Of a DNA stretch of 15,330 bases, positions 7,270 to 14,590 are shown in pieces; the first letter of the stretch is position 1; the number at the start of each line of letters is the position of its first letter. The DNA is from Bremia lactucae. Its lineage: Eukaryota; Oomycota; Peronosporomycetes; Peronosporales; Peronosporaceae. The translations under genes and the position numbers were made by a program. The DNA is taken from positions 5,677,590 through 5,692,919 of the forward strand of contig NC_090613.1 in assembly GCF_004359215.1 (NCBI RefSeq), given 5' to 3'. The notes under the pieces are model-generated. The model was not told the DNA's origin and ran no database searches. It was given only the letters and a program-made list of their open reading frames with translations.

Positions 7270-7509
7270 TCAAGAAATGTTAGTCTTGCCGTTCTGTGCG
7301 ATTGTTGATGTCACGAACCCCGCTTTTCGAGTGCAAGTGGACAACACGATACAGTCGGCGGACTGAAAACGAAGATAAAGAAAAAGAGCAGGGACATTAC
7401 GGCTCCGCGAAGGATCTGATGTATTTCCTAGCAAACAAAGACCATGAGCTCCTTTTTCATCACTCACTTCGCCTTCTTGACCACCAACCTAACAGTCCCT
7501 AGCATCAAA
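7270..7509. other. Spacer between the two copies of the repeat-bearing C-terminus
   Basis: Overlapping frames of 65-68 codons occur on both strands (plus 7296-7502, minus 7270-7467). Neither shows a recognisable domain, and there is no basis for choosing one. Confidence 0.3.
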
Positions 7510-7513
7510 CCCG

Positions 7514-7663
7514 TTAAGAACACTTGGTGTGCTTAACAGGATGGTCAATTGCTTCATGTGAAGTACTTAGTCCTGCCACTCGAGTGTGGATTACATGGTG
7601 ACCCATTCTTGTGTATGTGTTTACTATAGGTGCATTCACATTGCAAAGGGATGACGGCTGGCG
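7514..7663 (-). pseudogene. Second copy of the C-terminal coding segment (single repeat unit)
   Basis: The minus-strand frame is open from a TGA at 7664-7666 to a TAA at 7514-7516. It reads VNAPIVNTYTRMGHHV and then IHTRVAGLSTSHEAIDHPV with the ending KHTKCS. It aligns without gaps to 7012-7269 except that the 14-residue unit is present once. Both copies carry an inverted repeat around the stop codon (GTTAAG...CTTAAC). The copies lie about 500 bp apart in direct orientation. It may be a remnant of a larger tandem gene duplication. Confidence 0.5.
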
Positions 7664-8149
7664 TCATTCGTAACCCGAGAAAATCAAAATAATACGCTCC
7701 AATGTAGGGGTGTTTATCGACAGAGGTTGCATCTATTGATTAGATAATAGATTTTATATTTAATTTGATTAAATATAAATCAGTCTGAATTTTTTCAAAT
7801 GCGCGCGTGGAGCCGGATTACCGCTTCTGTGACGTCACTTAAACCAAGGCACTTAGTTCGTTGAGTGAGGGTCGCTTAGGCGCTCACCAACACCCTCACT
7901 GCGCGTGAGAGACGACGTTCAAACCGCTTCCTCGCTGTGCTAAGAAGTGTATTAAGTAGAGCGTGGCTGCAATAAGACGTACCCACCTCCAGAAGTACCC
8001 AAATGGTGACGTGTTTCATCTATTGTGCTTTACAGGTAATTGGTATCGACACCAGTCCTATTACACCTGTGCCTTTTGGCGAGTAAAATTATCCAGGGTT
8101 TACCTTATGCTTACTGTAATGGGGCACACATCGGTTGGAGAACCTTGAT
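7664..8149. other. No gene seen; contains two large inverted repeats
   Basis: An AT-rich hairpin at 7750-7781 has a 14-bp stem with one bulged T and loop TTG. A 9-bp inverted repeat, AGTGAGGGT/ACCCTCACT, lies at 7864-7872 and 7892-7900. An 8-bp stem with one G-T lies at 7649-7669. A 61-codon plus frame at 7963-8148 has no recognisable features. TGTAATGGGGCAC near 8114 resembles the inverse of the alpha-LTR end and may be a scrap of one. Confidence 0.4.
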
Positions 8150-8514
8150 TGTGGTACATTTTCTTAATGGGTAAAATACCCTTTTATTCTAATCTAGAAT
8201 AGTTAAAAACTTAAAATCCCATTTGTTATGGGTAACTAATGTTGTCGCCGCCAGACATGTATCTGGCGGCCGAAATCTAATTTAAATTAGCTAGGGTAAG
8301 GTTTTAAATTAAATAATTAAATGAAGTGCAGTTCCCCTTTTGATCTTAAAGCGTAAGTGCCTTCCTAAGGCTTGCGCATTGACCTGTAAGAGATAGAAGC
8401 CTTTCTAAGGTATATCCTCTTGGACACTAGTTGCCACTTGGTTCTACGAACCCTGAATTCCTTGAACTAGGATTCCTTAAGCTTTGATAGCTTGTACGAC
8501 TCCCTGAGTTGTTA
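8150..8514 (+). repeat. Truncated LTR of family beta (copy A)
   Basis: This aligns with 12885-13313 over most of its length, from TGGGTAAAATACCC (8168) to the CTCCCTGAGTTGT block, then stops. The last 80 or so bases of the family, including the CTACA end, are missing. Shared structures are GGGTA/TACCC, the 9-bp hairpin GCCGCCAGA/TCTGGCGGC (8247-8270), the 14-bp palindrome CTAATTTAAATTAG (8277-8290) and GGTTC/GAACC. A 7-bp hairpin TATTCTA/TAGAATA (8185-8201) is present here but not in copy B. No internal element sequence adjoins it. The left edge is uncertain. Confidence 0.75.
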
Positions 8515-8845
8515 AATTTGACTTTTCAGCATATTTTTTTATGTTTTTCTAAGTAGTTTGATAACCATCAAACTTGCGTTCTTTCGGTTTGCGAAACCTA
8601 GCCGGGTGCATCGTCATCTGTTAAAAGAAACATAAAAGACCAAAAATTATATTTCCGTTAGAAATTTAGCTGCTGATATTTAAAAGACAAATTATGAAAT
8701 AAGACTATACTTTCATGGAAAATTTTCCATTATTTATCGTCTTGTACTATGACTCCTATAAAACGATGCCGCACATCACATTTGCATAAAATAGCAGGAT
8801 GTGGGATAATTCCCGTCAATTTAGAGATACATGCATTATTATATA
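8515..8845. other. AT-rich upstream region of the FANCC-like gene
   Basis: No gene is visible. It holds a perfect 8-bp hairpin AGTTTGAT/ATCAAACT (8555-8574, loop AACC), a 5-bp one with loop GCG just after it, and a 16-bp perfect palindrome ATGGAAAATTTTCCAT (8715-8730). An ATG at 8749 is in frame with the downstream coding start, but I treat it as non-coding. Confidence 0.5.
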
Positions 8846-8854
8846 TTCATTATT
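8846..8854 (+). promoter_or_regulatory. Possible initiator element
   Basis: TTCATTATT resembles the TCAYTYY-like initiator of oomycete core promoters and lies about 36 nt before the chosen ATG. It also supports starting translation at 8890 rather than 8749. The motif is short, so the call is weak. Confidence 0.3.
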
Positions 8855-8889
8855 CGAATAAAAAAATACAGCCTCAGAAGATAATTATC

Positions 8890-10900
8890 ATGAGCACCGC
8901 AGAGCCATGGGACTTCGCCTGGATTAAGGTGACTGTGCAGAGCCTAGAGACTTATAAGTCTGCACTCGAAACGGCGGAGGTGCGATAAAAAGTTGCTGCC
9001 CTTTGCTCTGGCATCTCAAAATACCATGCCAAAAATTGCTCAACTATAGTTCCCAAGTTTAATTTTGGCGGCGCTTAACGAGCTATTAAAAAATCCGAAA
9101 GCAAATTCATTGCAGCTGCAAGAACTAATTGACGGCCGTAAGTAAACTTTATAACTACCACTGCAGCTTTGACGCTGGCGTATATTGTATAGTGTTGGAA
9201 ATGATTTCTTTTCCCATTGATTTGGAGCTACCCCATGACACGGTGATGAAGCTGCACTCAACTCGGAATTGGGCCATTCAAACACTTCTTGAAGCTCAAA
9301 AGACTCAGTCTCATAATTTCAGGGAGCTCATACTGCAGCCTCACATGTTGTCGAATTCTCTGCGGCAGATGCAGACAAAACTGTTCAAGTCGGCGCCATG
9401 TAGACCGATAGACGTGCAAATTGAGATTTATCAGTCGTTGCTCGCAGCTGTTAGAATCGCGGATGAAAAGAGTAAACTTTCCGATGTGATGGAAATGTGT
9501 GCATCTATGTTGCATATTGACGAATATTTCTTACAATTTGCTGAATCTGCGCTGAATGGGAGGTTAAAGATTCTGTCTTTTGGTCCAACTTTTCTTCAAC
9601 GGCTCTTCAGCCGATCATTTATGCAATTGCAGGTAGATGAGGGCACGATGGTGCAAAAAATACGTTTATTCGATGCTCTATCGCTAGAAAGCCAAGCCTG
9701 CGTATGGGCAAACCATCTTCCGAGCTGGTGGTCACACTTGCAGAAATGGATGCTGGAAGCTCATCGGACTCCATTTAACTCGATCAGCGCTATAGTACTA
9801 CCTATTAATCGAATGTTTCGAGGAAGTGCCTCTCAGTCAGAAACCCCAACATTATGTCAGTATTCACAACTTTACGTGACATTTGTCGAGTGGTGTCGGG
9901 ATCACGTAGACCTTCTTTCATCTTGTCGTAGCATGGAGGTTATCAATGCATTATCGCAAAGCACACGGCCACAGAACGCTGCTGAGCTGTTTAATCGTCA
10001 GTTGCTGACCCAACTGCCGCCGATGAATCGATCACGCGGTTGGTCACAAAGCCAACGAAAAAGCGTTTTTGTCACAATTGGTAGTGCTCTCAAGCGGCTA
10101 CAAGCAACATGTAGCACTTCAGATATCATGTGGCAATATGAGTGGATCGGGATTCTAGAACGGCCCTATTTACTACATGAAGCACTTGAAGCGATGTTTA
10201 ATGGCGAGTTAAGCAGCAAAGAAATCGATCGAAAGGCCGGCGACAATCTGGCCGTAGAGCATTGTGCCGCTATTTTTTTTGGCTGGTTTTACTCCTTTAC
10301 TCGCATTGAGACGGTCGATAAAATCACTGCATTAGTTACGACAGTATCGTCTAAGCTCAAGGTCTCTAGTATCTTAAATGGAGCTCTATGGTTAAACCAA
10401 AATCGGGCTAAATTTGGGTGTCTTCCATTACTGCGGCTACGGCTTGTTTGGTTTTGGCTTTTACAAAGTATTGACACCGAACTGTCGGCTCAAAGTGAAA
10501 ACAGATCCATGGCGGCCGAGACGGACGTGCTAGAGTCGATTGAATATATTTTCCGACGCTTCACTCCAGTAGCGACAAAACAGTAAGAAAATTGACACTA
10601 GGCATGGCTTACTGCACTCACAACCTCTATGTTGCCAGGGCCTTTCAATCGGAATTTGTAGTGCAGTTGCTTGTTGAATTAGAGTGGCGGGCAGCGAATG
10701 CGAACACAAAAACAATCGACAGTTTCTTACGCCGAATTGCGCCGCTTTGCGCTTGGCTTACTAAAGTCGTGCGCTTAATGCAACATGAAAATCAAGCTAC
10801 GCACGATAAAGACAGTAGGAATCGAGGCAGCAATCACAGAAATGCAACCAGCGATGTGCAGCATGTGATCGAGCGACTTGCACAGTTTTCAATAAAATAG
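8890..10900 (+). CDS. FANCC: Fanconi anaemia group C (FANCC)-like protein, four exons
   Basis: Exons 8890-8979, 9050-9137, 9193-10582 and 10639-10900 join in frame (phases 0, 1, 2) to 609 residues ending at TAG. The protein looks all-helical, without signal peptide or membrane segment. I assign it from remembered similarity to human FANCC (558 residues): an N-terminal aromatic helix (PWDFAWIKVTVQSLE, against DYQFWMQKLSVWD), a mid segment with CVWANHLPSWWSHL (residues 230-243, against CLWLRHLPSLEKAM), then INRMFRGSA (264-272, against VDEMFRCAL) and YVTFVEWC, with Leu-rich helices to the end. FANCC is a scaffold of the nuclear Fanconi core complex (with FANCE and FANCF), which promotes FANCD2-FANCI ubiquitination at DNA crosslinks. 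The frame is intact although retrotransposons flank it, so it is probably functional. The start at 8890 is chosen because its N-terminus matches FANCC; an in-frame ATG at 8749 would add 47 residues. The family call needs a profile search; the gene model is firmer than the name. Confidence 0.65.
8980..9049 (+). other. Intron 1 of the FANCC-like gene
   Basis: 70 nt, donor GTGCGA, acceptor CAACTATAG, phase 0. It removes the in-frame TAA at 8986-8988 that otherwise ends the first exon. The donor is the weakest of the set. Confidence 0.6.
9138..9192 (+). other. Intron 2 of the FANCC-like gene
   Basis: 55 nt, consensus donor GTAAGT, acceptor TTGTATAG, phase 1. The nearer CAG at 9164-9166 does not restore the frame; the TAG at 9190-9192 does. 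Confidence 0.75.
10583..10638 (+). other. Intron 3 of the FANCC-like gene
   Basis: 56 nt, donor GTAAGA, pyrimidine-rich end and acceptor TTGCCAG, phase 2. Splicing removes the TAA at 10584-10586 and joins two frames that otherwise look like separate genes. The nearer AG at 10600-10601 does not keep frame. Confidence 0.75.
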
Positions 10901-10968
10901 GTGGTAGTGCTCTCAATTATCGACATTGTTGTCAACGCTAACGTAATAGTTAGGTAATGAAGCATTTC

Positions 10969-10974
10969 AATAAA
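10969..10974 (+). terminator. Possible polyadenylation signal, FANCC-like gene
   Basis: AATAAA lies 69 nt after the stop codon. Another overlaps the last codons (AATAAAATAG). Use of this one would make the transcript overlap the 3' end of the convergent QPRT gene. Confidence 0.35.
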
Positions 10975-10977
10975 ACT

Positions 10978-11939
10978 TTACAGCTTTAAGACGCCCTCCG
11001 ACTTTTGGATCTTCAAAGAAAAGTCCAGGCATGAGTAGCCCTGAGTGAGGAGACCCTGACTGATTATGTCCACGTCAGGCGACAAATACTGGCTGAGCGT
11101 CGTGGGCGTGATGCCGCCACTGGCTTCGATAAGCAGATGAGTAAATTGTTTCTTCAGTTCAGCGGCCGTGGCCTTAAGATGCTCTGGCTCGAAGTTATCC
11201 AACATTATAATGTCAGCTCCAGCCTTTGCGGCTTCTTCCGCTTCCTCAATGCGACGGCACTCAACCTCGATCTTCATTGAGAAGCCGGCAGCGATCTTGG
11301 CTCTTTGCACAGCCTTAGTGATGCTACCAGCTGCCCAAACATGGTTGTCCTTGAGCATCACCATCTGCGATAGATCATGGCGGTGAGTGGAGGCGCCAGC
11401 AACCAACAACGCGTACTTCTCCACAAGGCGAAAACCTGGCGTCGTCTTGCGGGTACCAGCCACGTGGCCATTCCAACCGAGTGCACGCGCTTGCTTTACA
11501 GATTTCCGAGCCTGTGTGGCGATTCCACTGGCACGAGTAATGATATTAAGCGCTGTACGCTCGCCCAGCAGTAGCTGGCGGCACTTTCCTTTGACAATGG
11601 CCACTGGCACTTTACCGCCCAGTACGCTGCTGGGTTTCACCTCTTCGCCTTCTTGCAACAGCCACTCGACAGTACAATCAAGAGAGCGAAACACTTCTGT
11701 GAAAAACGGAACGCCAGCTAGCACACCTTCCGATTTGCCTAGTAAAAGCGCCGTCTCATGTTCCTCTGTGCAGCAAAAATAAGTAAAAGATTGTGCCGGT
11801 CAAATGGACAAAAAGACGCACCGCCGACCACAAAGCCACCGACATCGAAGGATGGGATGTCATCCTCTAGCCATAATTGCACATGTTTGGTCCAGGATGG
11901 GGGCAACAGGTGCGCGAAATTGTTCGTCTGATCAACCAT
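10978..11939 (-). CDS. QPRT: Quinolinate phosphoribosyltransferase (nicotinate-nucleotide pyrophosphorylase, EC 2.4.2.19), two exons
   Basis: Exon 1 is 11939-11822 and exon 2 is 11765-10978. Joined, they give 301 residues, close to the usual 285-300. The enzyme converts quinolinate and PRPP to nicotinate mononucleotide, CO2 and pyrophosphate, the step that feeds de novo NAD synthesis. The order of motifs is that of the type II PRTase family: N-terminal LLPPSWTKHVQLWLEDDIPSFD (residues 11-32), GKSEGVLAGVPFF (49-61), LLLGERTALN (104-113), TRKTTPGFR (144-152), STHRHDL (165-171), MLKDNH (176-181), EVE (206-208), LDNFEP (228-233) and EASGGI (253-258). The Arg, Lys and His residues known to bind quinolinate and PRPP are present. 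I see no targeting peptide. I start at MVDQ because it fits the family N-terminus; an in-frame ATG at 12107 would add 56 unlike residues. It converges with the FANCC-like gene, 77 bp between stops. Confidence 0.96.
11766..11821 (-). other. Intron of the QPRT gene
   Basis: 56 nt, donor GTGCGT, long pyrimidine tract and acceptor GCTGCACAG, phase 1. Joining yields FVVGEEHETALLLGK, which matches the family across the junction and removes an in-frame TGA. Confidence 0.9.
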
Positions 11940-12175
11940 AATTTTATCGTTCTCGACGAACGCAATGGTAACAATGTTGTCATTTTTTATGTCCCGAAGC
12001 GAAATATTTTTGAGAAAATCTGCTGGATATGTAAGCAATAATTGTTGGGGTATGACAACACACTGGAAAATGGAAAGTAAATTCGTTCTTATAAAACCCT
12101 CATACATGTAACGTACTTAATGTTACAACTTCGCTTGCTCTTCTTCTTGTGTCATTCACGACAGTAACCGCCACA
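11940..12175 (-). other. 5' region of QPRT up to the transposon boundary
   Basis: The QPRT frame stays open upstream to 12107, but the sequence shows no family similarity and is AT-rich, so I take it as leader and promoter. No clear initiator motif is seen. TGTAAC and GTTACA form an imperfect inverted repeat at about 12104-12126. Copia sequence starts by 12176, leaving no more than about 240 bp for the promoter unless it uses transposon DNA. Confidence 0.4.
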
Positions 12176-12388
12176 TCAGCACGACAACGAACCGTCGCCT
12201 GATGTTCCACCTTCAACACTCCTCCTCGACGAGAAGTTTCCAATATTGGTCTTGGCCACGAGAAATTGAAACTTCTTTATCGAAATTGTCTTGGTCAGGA
12301 AATCAGCGAGCTGTAACTTGGTTTCAATACACTCCAGCTGAATTACCTTGTTCTTGACTTGATCACGGACAAAATGATAGTGTAATAT
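12176..12388 (-). pseudogene. Ty1/Copia RNase H C-terminal fragment
   Basis: The minus strand reads LHYHFVRDQVKNKVIQLE, then TKLQLADFLTKTISIKKFQFL and SRRSVEGG before a stop. The (R/H)HFxRDQVxxKxI and QLADxxTK blocks mark the end of Copia polyproteins. The upstream part is cut off by insertion of the LTR at 12389. The first residues of the open frame (MLISCNDT) are read from that LTR and are not Copia. It is a dead fragment, pointing toward QPRT. Confidence 0.85.
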
Positions 12389-12840
12389 TGTATCGTTACA
12401 TGAAATTAACACCCAGAGGTTGTTAATTAATATATTATCTAAAAGGTAGATAATATTTGAAGGATATTACTTTATATAGTAATGTTCAGAATTCTTATCC
12501 ATAAATAGGTATAGACCATTATATGTATTTATTCCGCAGACTAATCAGCTGTAGAGATAAACAAAGAGAGAGACAGATAGGATAAGATAAGATAAGATAA
12601 GAATTCAGCTGCACGTTTAGTATTAGCTTATAATTAAGTTAGAGTTAACAGATAGAAAGAAAAGATACTTAAATATATTAATATAGTTTTCATTTTACCC
12701 TCTTTAAGCTAGTTACCTTAAAGAGAAGTCTTCCTCTGCACGTACTAGTGTACGTGAAATAACGTAAGGCACCACTCGAAACTGAAGCAGTGCGAAGTGG
12801 ACTTGTACTGAAGCAGTACAGGTCGTAGTGCCCCGTTACA
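12389..12840 (+). repeat. LTR family alpha, copy 2 (5' LTR of an interrupted element)
   Basis: It starts TGTATCGTTACATG and ends GTGCCCCGTTACA, like copy 1. A perfect 10-bp hairpin, ATATTATCTA/TAGATAATAT with loop AAAGG, lies at 12432-12456; copy 1 has it with one mismatch. It inserted into the Copia fragment, and its leader follows directly. Confidence 0.85.
12581..12600. repeat. (GATAA)4 microsatellite in the LTR
   Basis: Four GATAA units are found where LTR copy 1 has a single GATAA (about 1075), so the tract expanded after the copies diverged. Confidence 0.9.
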
Positions 12841-12860
12841 CCTGGTAGCACTTTGTAGTC
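12841..12860 (+). other. Primer-binding site of the alpha element
   Basis: CCTGGTAGCACTTTGTAGTC directly follows the LTR. TGG is the complement of a tRNA CCA end, two bases after the LTR. It is nearly identical to the site at 13314 after the beta LTR, so both families are primed by the same tRNA, which I cannot name. This fixes the alpha LTR in plus orientation. Confidence 0.75.
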
Positions 12861-12884
12861 CGTCCAAGGACCACATTTCCTTCA

Positions 12885-13313
12885 TGGGTAAAATACCCTT
12901 TTATTCTATTAAATAGCTAAATACTTAAAATCCCATTTGTTATGGGTAACTAATGTTGTCGCCACCAGATATATATCTGGCGGCCGAAAATCTAATTTAA
13001 ATTAGCTAGGGTAAGGTTTTAAATTAAATAATTAGATGAAGTGCAGTTCCCTTTTGATCTTATAGCGTTTTGTGCCTTCCTAAGGCTTGCACATTGATCT
13101 GTAAGAGATAGAAGCCTTTCTTAGGTATATCCGCTTGGGCACTAGTTACCACTTGGTTCTACGAACCACTGAATCTCTTGAGCTAGGATTCCTGAAGCTT
13201 TAATAGCTTGTACAACTCCCTGGGTTGTAAAACCCATTAGATCAATAGAACTTAGTGACTCTCTGAGTCTAAAAGTCTGCCTCTGACTTCAGGAGCGAGG
13301 TAGCTCCGCTACA
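12885..13313 (+). repeat. 5' LTR of element 2 (LTR family beta, copy B)
   Basis: It runs from TGGGTAAAATACCC to GCTCCGCTACA, followed at once by a primer-binding site. It aligns with 8150-8514. A 16-bp perfect palindrome CCAGATATATATCTGG is at 12965-12980. Stem bases change together between copies (ACGACT/AGTTGT in A, ACAACT/GGTTGT in B). The left edge could lie some 15 bp earlier, since CATTTYCTTMATGGG is shared by both copies. Confidence 0.8.
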
Positions 13314-13332
13314 CCTGGTAGCACTCGTAGTC
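13314..13332 (+). other. Primer-binding site of element 2
   Basis: CCTGGTAGCACTCGTAGTC follows the LTR's terminal CTACA. One base deleted and one changed relative to the site at 12841. Confidence 0.8.
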
Positions 13333-13377
13333 AAAAAATCTAAGCCTGAGTCTTTACAAGACTAAACCCTCACGAAA

Positions 13378-13942
13378 ATGGAAGAGATTCCAGAACTGTC
13401 AGAAGCGCAACGCGCCGCTTATGGCAAGCTCAAAACTTTATTTGGGCTTGAACACGTGGAATTTATTATCTCTTAGGGACCAGAGGTCCTGCATGCAAGG
13501 CTTCAAGCCTTCATGCGATACGAAGTCTTCCTGATCGGTCAGGTACAGGACCACTTAGCGGCATCTATGCCAACCCGATACATCTCGGTACCTGACTCAG
13601 AACCGAGGGCTGCTTACCCTCTAGCTGTAAATGTGAAGACATTTGAGGAAAAAGAGGGGGAAACTCCCTTTTTGGATAAAGCAGGTGGTAATGTTCATTG
13701 ATTCCGCCCTTGTTCTTAACAGAACGGAAAAGGCGGCTATGGCCATTTCCAAACTCGGAGGTAGAGCTATGGAGTGGGAATTATCGTGCAGTACGTTCAT
13801 ATATGACGCTTTTCCCTCATGAGATTCGCTGAAACAGCAGATGATTTGAATGTTTGCACCGCCTGATCCGGCTTTTCGCATGCGAGCACGGCTCCTAGCG
13901 ACTCGACAGGGTAAACGAGCCGCCCCTACGAAATTCGCGTAA
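13378..13942 (+). pseudogene. Gypsy gag (capsid) polyprotein start, broken
   Basis: The frame from ATG 13378 reads MEEIPELSEAQRAAYGKL, stops at 13474, resumes in frame with MPTRYISVPDSEPRAAYPLA to a TGA at 13699, then shifts by one to read KAAMAISKLGGRAMEWEL, FPS-stop-DSLKQQMI-stop-MFAPPDPAFRMRARLL and ATRQGKR. The last part is the retrotransposon gag domain (conserved A-x-x-x-L-x-G-x-A-x-x-W and FPS...L...F...R...L...QG pattern), which forms the particle shell. No zinc knuckle or protease follows. Foldbacks include 13491-13516 (12-bp stem with one bulge) and 13629-13644. Confidence 0.8.
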
Positions 13943-14590
13943 AGCTCGAAAGAGCTCCAACTCCGACCTACAGTGCACTGGACTTAGTCGATGGTTATTT
14001 ATGACTGTTCTTGCGAGCTAGCGATATCCCGCTTACAACGGTTAGCACCCCAAGCGGTATGTTATGGGAGTGGTTGGTTATACCACAAGGGCTTTCCAAC
14101 GGCCCGGCAACATTTAGTCGTCTAGTAAAGCAACTGTTTCGGCCTCATCGAGGTTATGCACAGACTTATTTCGATGACATTTTTGTCCATTGTCCTGCGG
14201 AGCAGGGTCGATCGGATATGGAAAACCATTAAGACCATTTGCGAGCAGTGCTCGAGTGAATGCGCACAAATAAATTGTTTGCCAATGCATCTAAATGCCT
14301 TTTTGGCGCAGACAAACTTCCTTTTTAGGATGCTTCATTGGATAGCGAGGACTTAGAGCGGATCCCGCTAAGCTAAAACCATAGTAGATTGCCGGTTCCT
14401 AAAAACCAAAAGGATGTGCGTGAGAGGTTGGGTCTCGCCAATTATTTCCACAAATATAGCGAAAATTACGCTGATATGGCTAGGCCATTATCTAATCTCC
14501 TTAGGAAGGATAAAGAATGGTGCTAGACTAGCACCGAACATAATGCTTTTCGATCAATAAAGGATATTCTTAACCATGCCCCGATCCTGG
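13943..14590 (+). pseudogene. Gypsy reverse transcriptase, 5'-deleted and broken (element 2)
   Basis: Gag is followed after about 60 bp by RT that begins in the fingers/palm: SDIPLTTVSTPSGMLWEWLV, PQGLSNGPATFSRLVKQLF and the intact catalytic YFDD at 14167-14178, then FVHCPAEQGRSD. A stop at 14230-14232 and frame changes follow. The connection part resumes with PVPKNQKDVRERLGLANYF, YSENYADMARPLSNLL and KEWC-stop. The first third of RT (the fingers upstream of this point), protease and gag C-terminus are deleted. GGTGCTA/TAGCACC with loop GAC forms a hairpin at 14519-14535 that includes the premature stop. Confidence 0.85.

Noticed and set aside
7012..7663. CRISPR-like or LTR-pair interpretation of the direct repeats
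   Set aside because: There are only two diverged copies plus one tandem unit, with no regular spacers, no TG...CA ends and no internal element genes.
8749..8889. Upstream in-frame ATG at 8749 as the FANCC-like start
   Set aside because: The extra 47 residues have no similarity to FANCC and the region holds an initiator-like motif.
9129..9192. FANCC-like coding start at TTG 9129
   Set aside because: This stretch contains a GTAAGT donor and is mostly intron 2; two upstream exons join in frame and match FANCC.
10592..10900. A separate 102-codon gene after the main FANCC-like frame
   Set aside because: It would start at TTG; a GT-AG intron at 10583-10638 joins it in phase to the preceding exon.
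11168..11782. Plus-strand frames over the QPRT gene
   Set aside because: They are antisense shadows of a strongly conserved enzyme.
11940..12107. QPRT start at the ATG 12105-12107
   Set aside because: The extra 56 residues are unlike any QPRT N-terminus; MVDQ at 11939 gives the normal length.
12389..12412. MLISCNDT as the start of the Copia fragment protein
   Set aside because: These codons are read from the inserted LTR; the same letters occur beside LTR copy 1 without Copia sequence.
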